Shown: piece after piece, positions 1 through 9,834 of the stretch
Numbering within the stretch: the first letter of the stretch is position 1
Layout: each line of letters starts with the position of its first letter
Assembly: GCA_000333855.2 (NCBI GenBank)
Contig: CM007330.1
Coordinates: 119,745-183,744, forward strand
Length of the DNA: 64,000 nt
Source of the DNA: Endotrypanum monterogeii
Taxonomy: Eukaryota > Euglenozoa > Kinetoplastea > Trypanosomatida > Trypanosomatidae
Direction of reading: 5' to 3'
Position numbers and translations under genes: made by a program
The notes under the pieces: generated by a model
Seen by the model: the letters and a program-made list of their open reading frames with translations, nothing else
What the model was told of the DNA's origin: nothing
The model's database searches: none

Positions 1-566
1 ACAAGTTCACCCATGGTATCAGCAAACAATTGGACGTACATGAGACAAAAGCCAAATTGGGTCAGAGTCATGGCTGCAAACAAGAACCAGCCCATTCCGG
101 TGCCGCACACGAAGTGGCACACCTGCGAGTAGGTCGTTACATCGGAGCGGTTGATCCTCCTCTTCACACCCAGCAGCAGCCGCGTACAGTCAATCACGGC
201 AGACCCAATGAGGACGGCGAGGATGACGGAGACCACGTAGCCGGCATCAGGATAAAAAGTTGGCAGAAGAAACACTCCAGTTCCGACATTCGCCTTGAAG
301 ATGTGAAATGCGGACTTGTAGATGTTGGTGTTCTCTTTCAGCTCGCCGGCGGCGGTGTGGTGGGCGACCTCCTCTTCGTCATCCATAGAAACGTAATCCG
401 TATCCACTGTTATGCCGCTTTTGGCAGTGTCCTGGTAATTTGGCTCACAGGTGCTGTCGGCGCCTACGGTGTTCATGGCGCCCGTGGAGGAGGAGTTGGC
501 GTGGCGTTCATCTGTCGTTGCGAAGGGCTGCACGCCTTCTCTATCAGAGGATGCGCCGGTGTGCAT
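1..566 (-). CDS. Amino-acid transporter (AAAP/AAT family), 3' end cut by window edge
   Basis: Integral membrane permease expected to move amino acids across the plasma membrane or an organelle membrane. The ATG chosen (complement of 564-566) opens a soluble N-terminal tail of about 80 residues rich in S, T, D and E, followed by an acidic DDEEEVAHH stretch. The family signature NIYKSAFHIFKANVGTGVFL then begins the first transmembrane helix. A second helix (GYVVSVILAVLIGSAVIDCT) and a third (GWFLFAAMTLTQFGFCLMYV) follow. The frame stays open to base 1, so only about 188 of the usual 450-500 residues are visible. No in-frame ATG lies upstream before pyrimidine runs (in mRNA sense) at 598-621. 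The family is certain from the IFKANVGTGVFLLP block; the substrate cannot be read from the sequence. In Leishmania such genes often occur in tandem arrays, so paralogues may follow beyond the window edge. Confidence 0.93.
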   Translation of the reverse strand, partial: MHTGASSDREGVQPFATTDERHANSSSTGAMNTVGADSTCEPNYQDTAKSGITVDTDYVSMDDEEEVAHHTAAGELKENTNIYKSAFHIFKANVGTGVFLLPTFYPDAGYVVSVILAVLIGSAVIDCTRLLLGVKRRINRSDVTTYSQVCHFVCGTGMGWFLFAAMTLTQFGFCLMYVQLFADTMGEL

Positions 567-1751
567 TTGCACGTTATCGAATTGGGGGTGGTGGAGGAAA
601 AAAGTGGAGGAAAAAAAAAAAGAGTGCGCCGAGGACTACAGAAGCAGACACGTTTATGCCAGCTTGTGCAGAGGGAAGAGTGCAACGCACGCAAAAAAAA
701 AAAGATAAAATGAGGGGGGGGGGCAGGGAGGGTAGAGGGGCACAACCACAGCAACAGCAGCAATATCTGTTGTATCTCTGTGAAAGGAATCAAGCGGCGT
801 TTAAGTGGGAGGATTGGTGGTAGATACAAAAGATAAGAGAATCAGGGGAGAACAATTGGGAATTGATCAGAACAAATCCATACATGAAGATGAGGAGACA
901 GCTGATATTTCTGCGGGAGCGGAATGATATTGCTAGCCTTCACTACCCTACAAGAACCACTTACTTACGCAGGCAGAATCAAAAGAAAAAAAAATAGGAA
1001 AGGAAAACGAAGGGCAGGGAAGGGAAGAAAGGAAGGGGTGATAGAATAAAAAAAAATTAATATATATATATATGTATGTAGGGTATCAGCAAGATGAATG
1101 CACGCGCACACAGAGGCAGTTAGATAGACACGTATATACGTGTGTATGTATACGTTGTGTCGAACCTCGGTTTTTTTTTTTTCTGAGGTTGCGTTGACGA
1201 ATTGGGGTATGCGTATCTGTGTGTTTAGGCGTGCTCGCGTTTGACTTTTGAGTATATATATATATAAATATATAATATTTGTGCGTGTAAAGGGGAGAGG
1301 ATGCCGTGAAAGAGGATGGGGGGGGGGCAAAAGTGAAGCGGTTTTGTTTACTGTAGCCGTGTCATGGGGAGACGGTGTGCGTCTATATATTTATATATAT
1401 TATATATATATATCTATCTATCTATATATATATATCTATAGATAGATAGATAGCCACCCAAGTGCATGTACGTCACTGTCATTATGGACCCGTGTCCTTG
1501 TCGTTGCAGCTGTCTCTACGTGAGTGATTGGTTTGCATTGAGAAAGCAATGACAGTCTCACAGCGTGAATACGACGCTGACAAAGAGAGAAGCCCTGCTT
1601 CCACAGTTTTTTTTTTTATTATTATCCATTCATTCCCCCTGCTTACGTTCCCCTACAGGTGTGTGCCCCTCCGTTGAGGAGAAGGGTTGCACCGACGGCT
1701 TGAGGGGAACAACAAGCACCCCCCCCCCTCCTCTCCCCAGTAGAGGCACAC
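567..1751. other. Intergenic spacer between the transporter and the small membrane ORF
   Basis: No convincing gene. It contains long A-runs and G-runs on the plus strand (601-621, 692-720), which are polypyrimidine tracts in the transcribed sense and likely serve trans-splicing of the transporter mRNA. TA-rich microsatellite occurs at about 1060-1075, 1250-1285 and 1385-1452. The ORFs here translate into low-complexity Y/I/H/T runs. Confidence 0.7.
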
Positions 1752-1940
1752 TCAGTACCTTTGTAGACATCTTTTCAGCTCCTCGACATAGGCTTTGTTG
1801 AAGAGCTGTACAGCGGGGGACATTGGGGTCACCGCTGTGAAGGTGGCACAGCAGGTGAAGCGCACCGTGTAAAAGAAAAAGGCTAGAAGACACACGAGGA
1901 AGGCGACCTTTGTGAAGAATAGAGCACTGGAGGGAAGCAT
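1752..1940 (-). CDS. Possible small single-span membrane protein (62 aa)
   Basis: Not a recognised family. The ORF starts at the ATG complementary to 1938-1940 and ends with TGA at 1752. Its composition differs from the surrounding repeat-derived frames. Residues 1-5 are polar, residues 6-28 form one hydrophobic segment (core VAFLVCLLAFFFYTV) ending in an arginine, and an amphipathic C-terminal tail (NKAYVEELKRCLQRY) follows. That architecture suits a small mitochondrial inner-membrane or ER protein, such as the many short accessory respiratory-complex subunits of kinetoplastids, but this is inference. A T-rich tract immediately upstream (complement of 1949-1960) could guide trans-splicing, although no AG lies between it and the ATG. 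An ATG-less upstream extension would run through that tract and is disfavoured. Confidence 0.45.
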   Translation of the reverse strand: MLPSSALFFTKVAFLVCLLAFFFYTVRFTCCATFTAVTPMSPAVQLFNKAYVEELKRCLQRY

Positions 1941-2548
1941 CGGAGCCGGAAAAAAAAAACGGAGAGCGCCTCTGCTCAAGGGAAATGGGAGGGAAGAGGA
2001 AGATGTGTATGGTATATATATATATATAAATATATATTAATATGTGTATATATATATATATATATATGAAGAAATGCAGATGTGCTTCAGTATGCCCCAG
2101 AACTGAGAGAGGATATAATAAGAGCACGCGCTTATGCATGCACGCTCTCGTCAGCTTTCCGCGTATTACATGCGTGTGTACGGAGGCGAGGATGTGCGGT
2201 CCAAAAAGGCAAAGGGGTATGTCAGGGTGGTGGTGGTGGACAAGAGAAGGGAGGGAGGGAGGGGAGTTGCAGTGGAAGTTGTTTGTCAGAAGAAGAGCCG
2301 CCGCCAAGAGCGGCACGGGGACGCATGGGGGGGGGGCAGGAAACATCGCATGCACTGCAAGTACCTCACCGCTTTCCCCCTTATTTTTCTTTCTCAGAGG
2401 CTTCCATTCTCTGTCCGCCGGTGTCTGTCTGCTTCTCTCTCTCTCTATATATGTGTGTGTGTGTGTGTATTTGCACGGACGGGCAGAAGCGCCCCCCCCT
2501 CCCCCTTCTCCACGGAGGGGGGAGGGGGGGGGAAGAGAGGGGAGCGTC
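1941..2548. other. Intergenic spacer, 3' flank of ADAT2
   Basis: Contains a TA microsatellite (about 2011-2068), G-rich patches (2220-2280, 2329-2337), a TG run (about 2453-2468) and a C/G inverted repeat beside the ADAT2 stop. A minus-strand frame stays open across it for some 340 codons, but only as His/Thr/Tyr/Ile/Pro low-complexity sequence, so no gene is called. Confidence 0.7.
2492..2531. repeat. C-run/G-run perfect inverted repeat just downstream of ADAT2
   Basis: Eight C, T, five C at 2492-2505 pair without mismatch with five G, A, eight G at 2518-2531, giving a 14-bp stem with a 12-nt loop. It lies 18 bases past the ADAT2 stop, so it would fall in that gene's 3' UTR. Confidence 0.7.
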
Positions 2549-3367
2549 TTAGTCCTTCCGGCGACGCTTGTGCCCCGGTGCATTGGGGTTCTCCCGCTCA
2601 TAAAAGCACTGAAGAAGACGTATGCATTCATCCTCGGCATGGCCGCCCTCACTCACGTACCCAGCCCACCACCCTTTGTTCGGGGCGATACGAGGTGCAT
2701 TATTGCTGTCGGAGGAGCTCGTCAGCGTTTTCCCTGGGTCTGGTGGATCGTGCGGCTGAGAATCTTTTTGAAGAAATGGTGTGTGGAGGGCCAACACAGT
2801 ACCGTTACCACCAAAGCGCGGGTTACGACAACCGAAGAAGACATGTGCGACGCGGTTGTACAGCAGCATTGCCCCACACATGATGCACGGTTCAACGGTG
2901 ACGTAAAGAACGTAATCCGCCAGCCCTGACAGGGGCATGTCCGCTGGTGAAGAGGCTGGATTATGTTCTGCCTCGTCGGCGGCCAGGATACCCGCCTCTG
3001 AGCATTCCTCTACTTCACTTGATATCCCACAAGCGCCTGTGTTCCCACCCCCTGTAGCATCACCGACAAGCTGCTGAGCAGCGATGAACTCGGCGTGGGC
3101 CAGCGCATGGTGTTGCATATTGGTTTGATTACGCCCACGGGCCGCGATGAGCAGCTGGAGTTGGCTATCGACACTCGACGGTGAGGTCGGCTGGGGTGTT
3201 GTACGGTTGCCCGCATCTGTCGAATACAGTGCAAGCTTCGCATAAGCAGCCTCGTTGGTGTCTCTGCGCACGAACACGCAGCCGACTGGAACTTCTCCTT
3301 CCGCCAGCGCCAGCTCGGCTTCCTTCAGAGCCGCGCGCATGAAGGCATCGACGTAGTGGATCGACAT
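2549..3367 (-). CDS. ADAT2: tRNA adenosine deaminase ADAT2 (A34-to-inosine, catalytic subunit)
   Basis: Catalytic partner in the ADAT2/ADAT3 heterodimer that deaminates adenosine 34 of tRNAs to inosine. The 272-residue product starts at the ATG complementary to 3365-3367. An N-terminal deaminase helix (YVDAFMRAALKEAELAL) and EGEVPVGCVFV precede the zinc and proton-shuttle motif HAE at residues 91-93. The zinc cysteines are in PCIMCGAML (C161, C164). NPRFGGNGTVLALH and a terminal KRRRKD follow; a basic C-terminal tail is known in Trypanosoma brucei ADAT2 to contribute to tRNA binding. Two low-complexity insertions, about residues 50-70 and 100-145, make it longer than typical ADAT2. All catalytic residues are present. 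ADAT3 would have a valine in place of the glutamate, so this is the active subunit. Confidence 0.93.
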   Translation of the reverse strand: MSIHYVDAFMRAALKEAELALAEGEVPVGCVFVRRDTNEAAYAKLALYSTDAGNRTTPQPTSPSSVDSQLQLLIAARGRNQTNMQHHALAHAEFIAAQQLVGDATGGGNTGACGISSEVEECSEAGILAADEAEHNPASSPADMPLSGLADYVLYVTVEPCIMCGAMLLYNRVAHVFFGCRNPRFGGNGTVLALHTPFLQKDSQPHDPPDPGKTLTSSSDSNNAPRIAPNKGWWAGYVSEGGHAEDECIRLLQCFYERENPNAPGHKRRRKD

Positions 3368-5052
3368 GGATGCAAAAAAAAAGGGGGGCGGCGGAGTCAT
3401 GCGCTCGTCTTGCTGGATGCGCCAGCACAAAAGGGGAGAAAACACACACATAAATAATAAAAAAAAAAAATATATATGTGTGTGTGTAAATATATATAGG
3501 AGTGGGTGTGAGGCGAAGCGACGACCCGGAGGCCGAAAGAAGGCGTGGAGGATTGATGTCATATTACGGCCATGAAGACACCATGGCGTCGATGAGAAGC
3601 GTAGAATAAATTTAGGGAAATGAGGGAAGGATTGGGTGCGTGTCAGTCTCACTCCCAAATGAAAAAAAAAAAGGGCCTTTGCGCCGTAACACACCTGCAC
3701 GCACGCTTTCCCCTCACCTCTGCCGCACGACTGCGGCAGAGGTGAGGCCTGGACCTGGGGAAAGGGAGGGGGGGGGGCAAATAAATGTATATATACATGT
3801 ATATGCATGTATGTATATGTTTTTCGTCGACAGTTGTCGTCTGTGCAGGACTTATGACAGTAATAATAATAATAAAAACACACACCAACAAATGGGCCAA
3901 GTCTGACATCAGATGCAGACAGACACACACACACACACCTTCAGTTCTCACGAGAAAGAGGAAGGAAAAAAAAACAAAGTGGAAAATGTCTGCTCTAGGT
4001 CTACATACAAAAAAAAAAAGACGTGGTGTATACACTCTCTGAGAAATATATATCACTGTTAACGCCCCTGAAAAAAAAAAGAAGCTTGTAGAAGGCACTT
4101 GCACAAATATCCCCCCCCTCTGTACCTTCTCGTCGATTGTGGTGTTCTCTCGTTCGTACCATCGGTGCCTGAACACGTACCAGGCCCCCTCCCCCCCTTC
4201 TACCGCTACACGCTAGAGTACATGTAACAAAGGGGAGCGTAATGGGTGAGTGGGATGGATGGGAAGATACAGCTATATACACACACACACACACTATATA
4301 TCTATATATATATATATATATCAGAGGAGGGGTGTGCGTCAGTGCAGAGAGCAGAGACAGACCCACCTTCCGAGAGAGAGCTTGTGTGAATCTGTGGATG
4401 TCATGCCATGGAGAAGAAATCTGAGAGAAGGGATATGGAGGGGGGTAGGGTGGGGGGGAATCTACTTAGCTTTCATCCCACTGCTTCTCCTCGCTCCTCG
4501 GGTTATGCTTTCCGATAACACAGACGCACAGAGTCAGTAACAGAGGGAGGGGAGAGGGTATCGAGGCCTCATGCCCTCTTTTTTGTATCTGTGCGCACTC
4601 GGGTGCACATGGTGGCGGTGTGTATACCTACACACTCGCAGCAGAAATAGCACGCGCGGAGTGCCACACTACAGTTGCACGAGGGATGGGGGTACGGCAG
4701 GAGGCCACCACGGTATCGCCATCAACAGAGCTGATGGGGTATATAGGAATACTATAGCTGTTGTTGCGGCATCAGATCATGCATACCCCCCCCCTCTCCC
4801 CCATCATAGGAGAAGGGAGGGGAGGGGAGGGACAGTGGAGCGGTGCACAGAGATCTGGGTGGTGGCAAAATGAAGGAGAACGACGGAAAATTTCTACCCA
4901 TCCCTCGAAAAAACAAAACAAAACCAACGAGAGCTGTGCTTCTTTATATCTCGCATCGAATGAAAATGTGTCTAGAGCAGTCTCTGGGGAAGGGGGTCGG
5001 GGTGAGTGGGTTACAAAAAGAAACGGGAGGGGGGGGAGCTCTAAGAGCGGTT
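3368..5052. other. Intergenic spacer upstream of ADAT2
   Basis: 1.7 kb without a credible ORF. It holds A-runs (3375-3384, 3459-3469, 3661-3672, 4009-4018, 4070-4080), TA runs (3486-3499, 4293-4321), CA runs (3923-3938, 4279-4294), a perfect 16-bp inverted repeat at 3712-3747 and a C-rich then G-rich patch at 4787-4832. Polypyrimidine tracts in the mRNA sense near 3459-3469 and 3661-3672 are candidates for ADAT2 trans-splicing. Confidence 0.7.
3712..3747. repeat. Perfect 16-bp inverted repeat with 4-nt loop
   Basis: The left arm cctcacctctgccgca (3712-3727) is the exact reverse complement of 3732-3747, separated by cgac. It is not a simple-sequence hairpin, unlike most nearby repeats. It sits 345 bases upstream of the ADAT2 ATG and about 1.3 kb downstream of the 120-residue gene. 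Confidence 0.85.
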
Positions 5053-5415
5053 TCACTGCCCAGTGAAGATGTTATATGTCTGGCGGTTGGCGTAACCGGC
5101 GCCGGGTCGGAGACCGCGGCCGGTGCTAGCGGACACAGCTGACTGCAGCTCCGGCTGCTTTTGTTGACCCTGCAGTTGGGTAGGCGCCGCGCGATGATCC
5201 TCTGTGTTGTGGTCATACACACGACCACCACCGTAGCACCCCTCTGTCTCGTTGGTTTTCCATGAGAGTTCTGATTGGCCAAGAAGCTCCTTCATCGTAT
5301 TGCCGCTGCAGCCCTCGCGGTACAGGCGGCTCTGGCGCACGCACGGTCGGTCACCAAGAACGTTTCCTTGGTTCTGTGTCATGCTGGGGTCGCTTGTGTG
5401 GTGGTGACCGGACAT
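5053..5415 (-). CDS. Conserved-looking hypothetical protein, 120 aa
   Basis: I do not recognise the family. The ATG complementary to 5413-5415 was preferred over a longer start that reads through a CA microsatellite. The protein is hydrophilic with no transmembrane segment or signal peptide. It begins with a His/Ser-rich stretch, then has motif-like blocks NVLGDRPCVRQSRLYREG and TMKELLGQSELSW. A Gly/Gln/Ser-rich tail ends in NRQTYNIFTGQ. Blocks of the form N-V/I-hydrophobic-x-G near both ends, with R/Y-rich spacing, resemble short microtubule- or axoneme-associated kinetoplastid proteins, but that is only an impression. Codon use is mixed, unlike the flanking repeats, which supports it being a gene. 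Confidence 0.65.
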   Translation of the reverse strand: MSGHHHTSDPSMTQNQGNVLGDRPCVRQSRLYREGCSGNTMKELLGQSELSWKTNETEGCYGGGRVYDHNTEDHRAAPTQLQGQQKQPELQSAVSASTGRGLRPGAGYANRQTYNIFTGQ

Positions 5416-5956
5416 GATGCAGCTATCGAGAAAAATTGTGTGTGTGTGTAGGTGTCCAATAAAATGTTCTGCGTGCATACGGTGCGTACGTGTGCAGTGA
5501 AACAGAGATACGGAGACAAAAAAAAGGGGTGATGTTCAAGGAAGGTTGTATCATACGGGGAGCTCAGCGGCGGCAGCAGGAGGGAGGAGGGGAACGTATC
5601 GATAAGTGCAGGGTGAGTCGAGCATCACGTTTTTTTCCCTCTGCTGCCAAACGATGGTTCACAAGAGGAAGATAGAAAAAAGAGGTGGATCAATACGAGT
5701 GGGTGCTATCATATATACACACGGGCGGGCAGCAAGCAACATCCTTTCTTCCCCTCCTCTACCTGCAAAGACGATGACAGTCAAAGTTAAATCAATCAGC
5801 TGATACGTCACACAGACTAATCAATAAGATACTGACACATATCGTATCCATCAAGATCATCGCGTTTTGGCGCGTCATGGCGGAATGGGGAGGATGCAGG
5901 CAGGGGTAGGAGGGAGCCTCCCCATCCTCCCTCCACCCACACACATCCAACGCACA

Positions 5957-5987
<31 letters not shown>

Positions 5988-7071
5988 GCGCATTTAACAA
6001 GGTGTTTACATGCGTATGGAAAGGAACAAGATAGGTGTTTTTTTTTTTGTGCTACTCTCCGTCATGACTGTGATGGTGATGGAGCTGTAGAGAGACTTTG
6101 CAGTACACCCGACTAGCAGAATTTTTTTTTTTCCTGGAGGAGAAGCCATCATCGAAACAAACAAGCGAAAAACAAAAAAAACAGCATCAGCCATGAGCCA
6201 CACGCCTGTGCACTCAGCTGAGGATACACGGAAGGGAGGGATGAGAGGGGGAGGGAGAGCGGAGGGGGGGGGTTAGACCCACGTCTATGAGGGTGAGTTA
6301 TCACATGCATTTTTTCATTTATTCCGCTTACGATAAGTGTGTATGTGTGTGTGGGGGAGAGAATCATACAGAGATAGCAGAAGCACAATTTCCAGAAAAA
6401 CGAATACTAGTATATAATTCTAGTACATAAAATATATATATATATATGTAACAGGAAGAGGGGCAGTGGGGTCGTAAACAGCTGGGGCTGCGGCGTTGGA
6501 GAAGTCTGAAAGACGCACCTGAAGATGATGTGTCATGTCCCCGCCATCGAGCGTCCATTATTTTGATGGCCACATTTTTTTTTGTTTTTGACTGGCGGTT
6601 TCCAGCGCGAGGTGCAGCCAGTCCCGGAATCGACCACTGACGCCATCATGAGTGTCGCCGAGTTCCTCTACGCGCAGCTGTTACGAATCCATTGTGTACA
6701 GCAGCATTGCCTGGGCCCTGTTTCGTCGGCCCGTTGCTGCGATGGAGTTGCATCACATCCTTCCTCCCCTCCACACACACACACACACACACACAAAGCC
6801 AAACAAACAAAAAAAAACGCAATAAGCGGTTGGTTGCAATAGCGGGAGGAAGAAAAAAAAACGTGAAGTGGTGCAGCACAACACTCCCCCCCTCTATCCC
6901 GTCACTTGCGTAGTTTTCTTACGGAAAGTAGAATGTACGTAACAGTCAAAATCTTGAGGGGAAAAAAACAAAAAAAGAGAGAGGGAGGGGACGACTATCC
7001 CATTCATTTGGAGGCGCACAAATGCCCCTCCACCACCCATACACACACAAACCAACAGGCAGCGATACGTT
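5416..7071. other. Intergenic spacer, 3' flank of the MTHFR-like pair's upstream neighbour
   Basis: 1.65 kb with no supported gene. TA microsatellites occur at 5964-5990 and 6431-6448, a CA run at about 6774-6796, and many A/T homopolymers (6040-6050, 6122-6132, 6576-6590, 6854-6862). A 9-bp inverted repeat (5888-5896 with 5923-5931) sits in a purine/pyrimidine-asymmetric patch. Short minus-strand ORFs at 6006-6573 look like random translation. Confidence 0.65.
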
Positions 7072-9012
7072 CTAAAAATCTGAACCTTCTTCTCCACCTT
7101 CTGCATCAAGCGCAGCTACCACGCGTCCGACGGCGTCACCGCATCCGTACTGGAAGGCGAAGAAGTTCATATGCGTGTAGCCAGATGCGCGGAGGTCGCG
7201 TATCATTGCCGTGGTGAGGTCGACCATGCGCTCCTCAAAACACACCTCCGCCGCTTCCATGACTTGCTGATACGCTTTGACAGCATCTCTCGATGCTGAG
7301 TTTATTGTATCATGAGACGGTGCCTCTGTCGGCCCATCGGTATCGGTTGGCGCGTCACTTGTTGTCGTCGCTGACGCGCTGCTCAGCGTGTCCACTGCGG
7401 AATGCAGCGTCTCTTCGTATTCGCGCAGTGCGGCTTGTAGTGGAGGACTAGGGATTATTTTGAGCTGTAACACCGATCGAAGAAAGTGCTCTGCCCGCAG
7501 CGGCGCCATTATGCCGGGAACTACAATCAGAGACGATGGTGATGAGAGGGGAAGCGCTGCGCTGCTGTCGAGGTCTCCGAGGGTGCCGTCGGGGGTGGTC
7601 ACCGACGCGCGCAGTGCCCCCCGGATATCCTCTACGTAATCTAGGAACTCCATGGCGGATGTGATCATTTGTGTCAAAACTACGTGTGCGCCAGCTGCGA
7701 AGCCTCTCGGTGTTCCCGCCTGGCGCAGAAGCACCTTGTCTGCAACTGTCCTTCGCGTGCAGGCGGTGCGTACGCCAGCGGGGTAGGAGGATGGGGTGGT
7801 CCAGAGGCGGCGCACCGCATCGAGGCGCGCCTGAAGAGCGTCCGTCGACTCCCAACAGGATGCTAACGACAGCGGACGAGTGTCAGCGCGCGTTCCTCTG
7901 GCTCGTTGCAGCTGAACCTCGGTCCTAGCATAGACGGCATCCATCTCACCGAGAAATCGAAGGGAGGTCAATGTCTGAGCGGGCAGGGGAAGGGGGATCG
8001 GCTCCGACGCCGTGGATTCGGCGGTGGCGGTGGTTGTGATGTTGGTGCTCGCTCCTTCTTCCGCGGTGTCCCACTGGCGGTCCAGCGCGTGGCCCTGCGG
8101 ATACCCACCGATGCAGAGACACAGTGTCGCGCAAGCAGGTCCTCTGCTGGCGACCCCCAACCCCGACTCGACATCACCGCGGCTGAGCGTGGTACTAATG
8201 AAGCGCAGTAGACTGATGCCATCAGAAAAGTGCAGGTACGGGTTTGGGGCTGCGGAGAGCGAGCATTCAGATGTGCCGTATTGTTGCGTAGCCATGAGGC
8301 GCCGCCAGGTGTATCCGCCGTCGTCACCGCGCAAGACTATCAGCCCGCCGCTTCGTTTGAGAGGAGTGGCTCCTTCGGTCGTAGAAGCCAACATTTCGGT
8401 GGGTGTGGGTGTGGAGATGCGACGTCGAAAGTCAGCAAGGACGGCCGCCACCCCGCTGCGGCTTGCACCCACCAACGAAGTCTTCGTTGCCTGCGTCCTC
8501 GCTGGCGCAGAGGAGAGCGCGCACGGCTTTGGATGCTCTTGCAGGCTTTCGTAGTCCTCACGTGCGCTTTGTCCCGAGTCCGCCGGACATGTGGCGCGTG
8601 TGGCGGTAACGGTGAGGAAAACACTGACATCCCCTGGGAGACGTTCGTGAAGATAGGCGAGCGCCTGTTGTGTGGCGGACATTCCCATCGAGTTCGCCGA
8701 GTCGTCTGATGTACCTGTTGCAACTGCCACACGCTCCGCGGCGGCAGCGGAGAAGTAGGGGCTGTAGCTCGTACAACTCATCATAATCGGGTGCGGGACG
8801 TGGCGCAGTAGCGTGTTCACGTGCGTGTGAAAGGCAGAAGTGGCCGCTGGCGCAGGTGGCGGCACCACAGAGAAGCTGTAGGATATGCGACTCGGTGCAG
8901 TAACAGTGCGCTTGGGATGGGCGCCCAGTGCAGTGGGGCTGCTTGGTGAAACGAGGGGTAGGGTGGGCTGCAACAGATGCAGGCGACACCAGAGCGACGG
9001 CACGCTCGCCAT
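7072..9012 (-). CDS. MTHFR-fold protein, divergent, catalytic Glu replaced (646 aa)
   Basis: Second of two tandem relatives of methylenetetrahydrofolate reductase (5,10-methylene-THF to 5-methyl-THF, FAD enzyme). Blocks in family order: SFSVVPPPAP (residues 46-55), LRGDDGGY, CIGGYPQGHALDR, LTQMI, VVPGIMAPL, and a C-terminal THMNFFAFQ strand. These match the MetF blocks SFEFFPP, RGDLP, AYPEVHP, TQFFF, IIPGI and FHFYTLN. The acidic residue of the first block, which is catalytic in E. coli MetF, is Val50 here; Asp of RGD and Gln of TQMI remain. Long Ser/Thr/Ala insertions double the barrel's usual length of about 300 residues, and there is no sign of the eukaryotic C-terminal regulatory domain. 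Its neighbour at 9835-12111 shares the same blocks, so this is a local duplication. Possibly a pseudoenzyme or heteromer partner. Confidence 0.75.
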   Translation of the reverse strand: MASVPSLWCRLHLLQPTLPLVSPSSPTALGAHPKRTVTAPSRISYSFSVVPPPAPAATSAFHTHVNTLLRHVPHPIMMSCTSYSPYFSAAAAERVAVATGTSDDSANSMGMSATQQALAYLHERLPGDVSVFLTVTATRATCPADSGQSAREDYESLQEHPKPCALSSAPARTQATKTSLVGASRSGVAAVLADFRRRISTPTPTEMLASTTEGATPLKRSGGLIVLRGDDGGYTWRRLMATQQYGTSECSLSAAPNPYLHFSDGISLLRFISTTLSRGDVESGLGVASRGPACATLCLCIGGYPQGHALDRQWDTAEEGASTNITTTATAESTASEPIPLPLPAQTLTSLRFLGEMDAVYARTEVQLQRARGTRADTRPLSLASCWESTDALQARLDAVRRLWTTPSSYPAGVRTACTRRTVADKVLLRQAGTPRGFAAGAHVVLTQMITSAMEFLDYVEDIRGALRASVTTPDGTLGDLDSSAALPLSSPSSLIVVPGIMAPLRAEHFLRSVLQLKIIPSPPLQAALREYEETLHSAVDTLSSASATTTSDAPTDTDGPTEAPSHDTINSASRDAVKAYQQVMEAAEVCFEERMVDLTTAMIRDLRASGYTHMNFFAFQYGCGDAVGRVVAALDAEGGEEGSDF

Positions 9013-9529
9013 TTCGGCTGATGTTGGAGTGGTGCTGCCGCAGTGAGGTATGGTGGGGGTGGGGGTGGGGAGGAAAAAAAAAAAGAAAAAAAAGCTCAGC
9101 TTAGATGATTTCGTGTAAGTTGGAAGTGAAGTTTGGGATTATGTGAAATTATTTTCCCTTTTATGTGGTTGTGTTCCCCCGTGCGTGCGCTGTATCCTCC
9201 TCCTTTTCCCTTGAGCTCGTTCAAGCATGCACCTGAGTCGTGACACACCGGGGGGGGGGAGGAGGGACAGGAGGATAGGTTTCGTTTTTGTTGAGAGAAA
9301 CATTTGGGCTCATGGATGGTAGTGTGCTCGTCGCAAAGGAGAGGGCGCAGTGGTGATGTATTCTTTCACTGAGAGCGAGAGACGTGGCCCTGTTGTGATG
9401 TGTGTGTGTGCAAGCGCTATTCAGAGGCACCTCTGATACGTGAACAGCTTCTCGGGAGATCGCTGCTCCAGCGTCACGGTGGTGGGGAGGGGAATGTCCT
9501 TTATCGAGGCTCGCGCCCTCCCCTTTGCA

Positions 9530-9565
<36 letters not shown>

Positions 9566-9834
9566 GTCACCACAGGCATCACCTTGGAGAGTGCGAGGGC
9601 GCACAAGATGTATACAGCCCCCGCCAATTCGCGTAGACTAGTGTATTTATCATCCGCTATTAGTGGGAAACATGTAGAGAGGTGGCGGAGGATGCGCAAG
9701 GGATGTGAGGAGGGCAGTCGAGCTACGATGCACACACGCACACACCACCTGGTCGGGTGTAGTGGTTTCGTTTCCCTCTCTCGCTCCTCATGGTCATCGA
9801 CGTTGCCTGCCTCGGCACTGGTGAATCACTGCTC
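9013..9834. other. Intergenic spacer between the two MTHFR-like genes
   Basis: No gene seen. G-rich and A-rich runs at 9052-9090 are pyrimidine tracts in the mRNA sense directly upstream of the 646-residue ORF and probably direct its trans-splicing. A CA repeat spans 9531-9562. Confidence 0.7.

Noticed and set aside
30..713. Plus-strand ORFs here and throughout the window, some of several hundred codons
   Set aside because: They are antisense shadows of minus-strand genes or translate microsatellites; none has a family motif.
1630..2652. 340-codon minus-strand ORF
   Set aside because: Composed of His/Thr/Tyr/Ile/Pro low complexity from TA, TG and C runs and overlaps the ADAT2 3' end in another frame.
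3368..3934. N-terminal extension of the ADAT2 ORF
   Set aside because: The added ~189 residues come from A-runs, TA repeats and the spacer hairpin; the family start is MSIHYVDAF.
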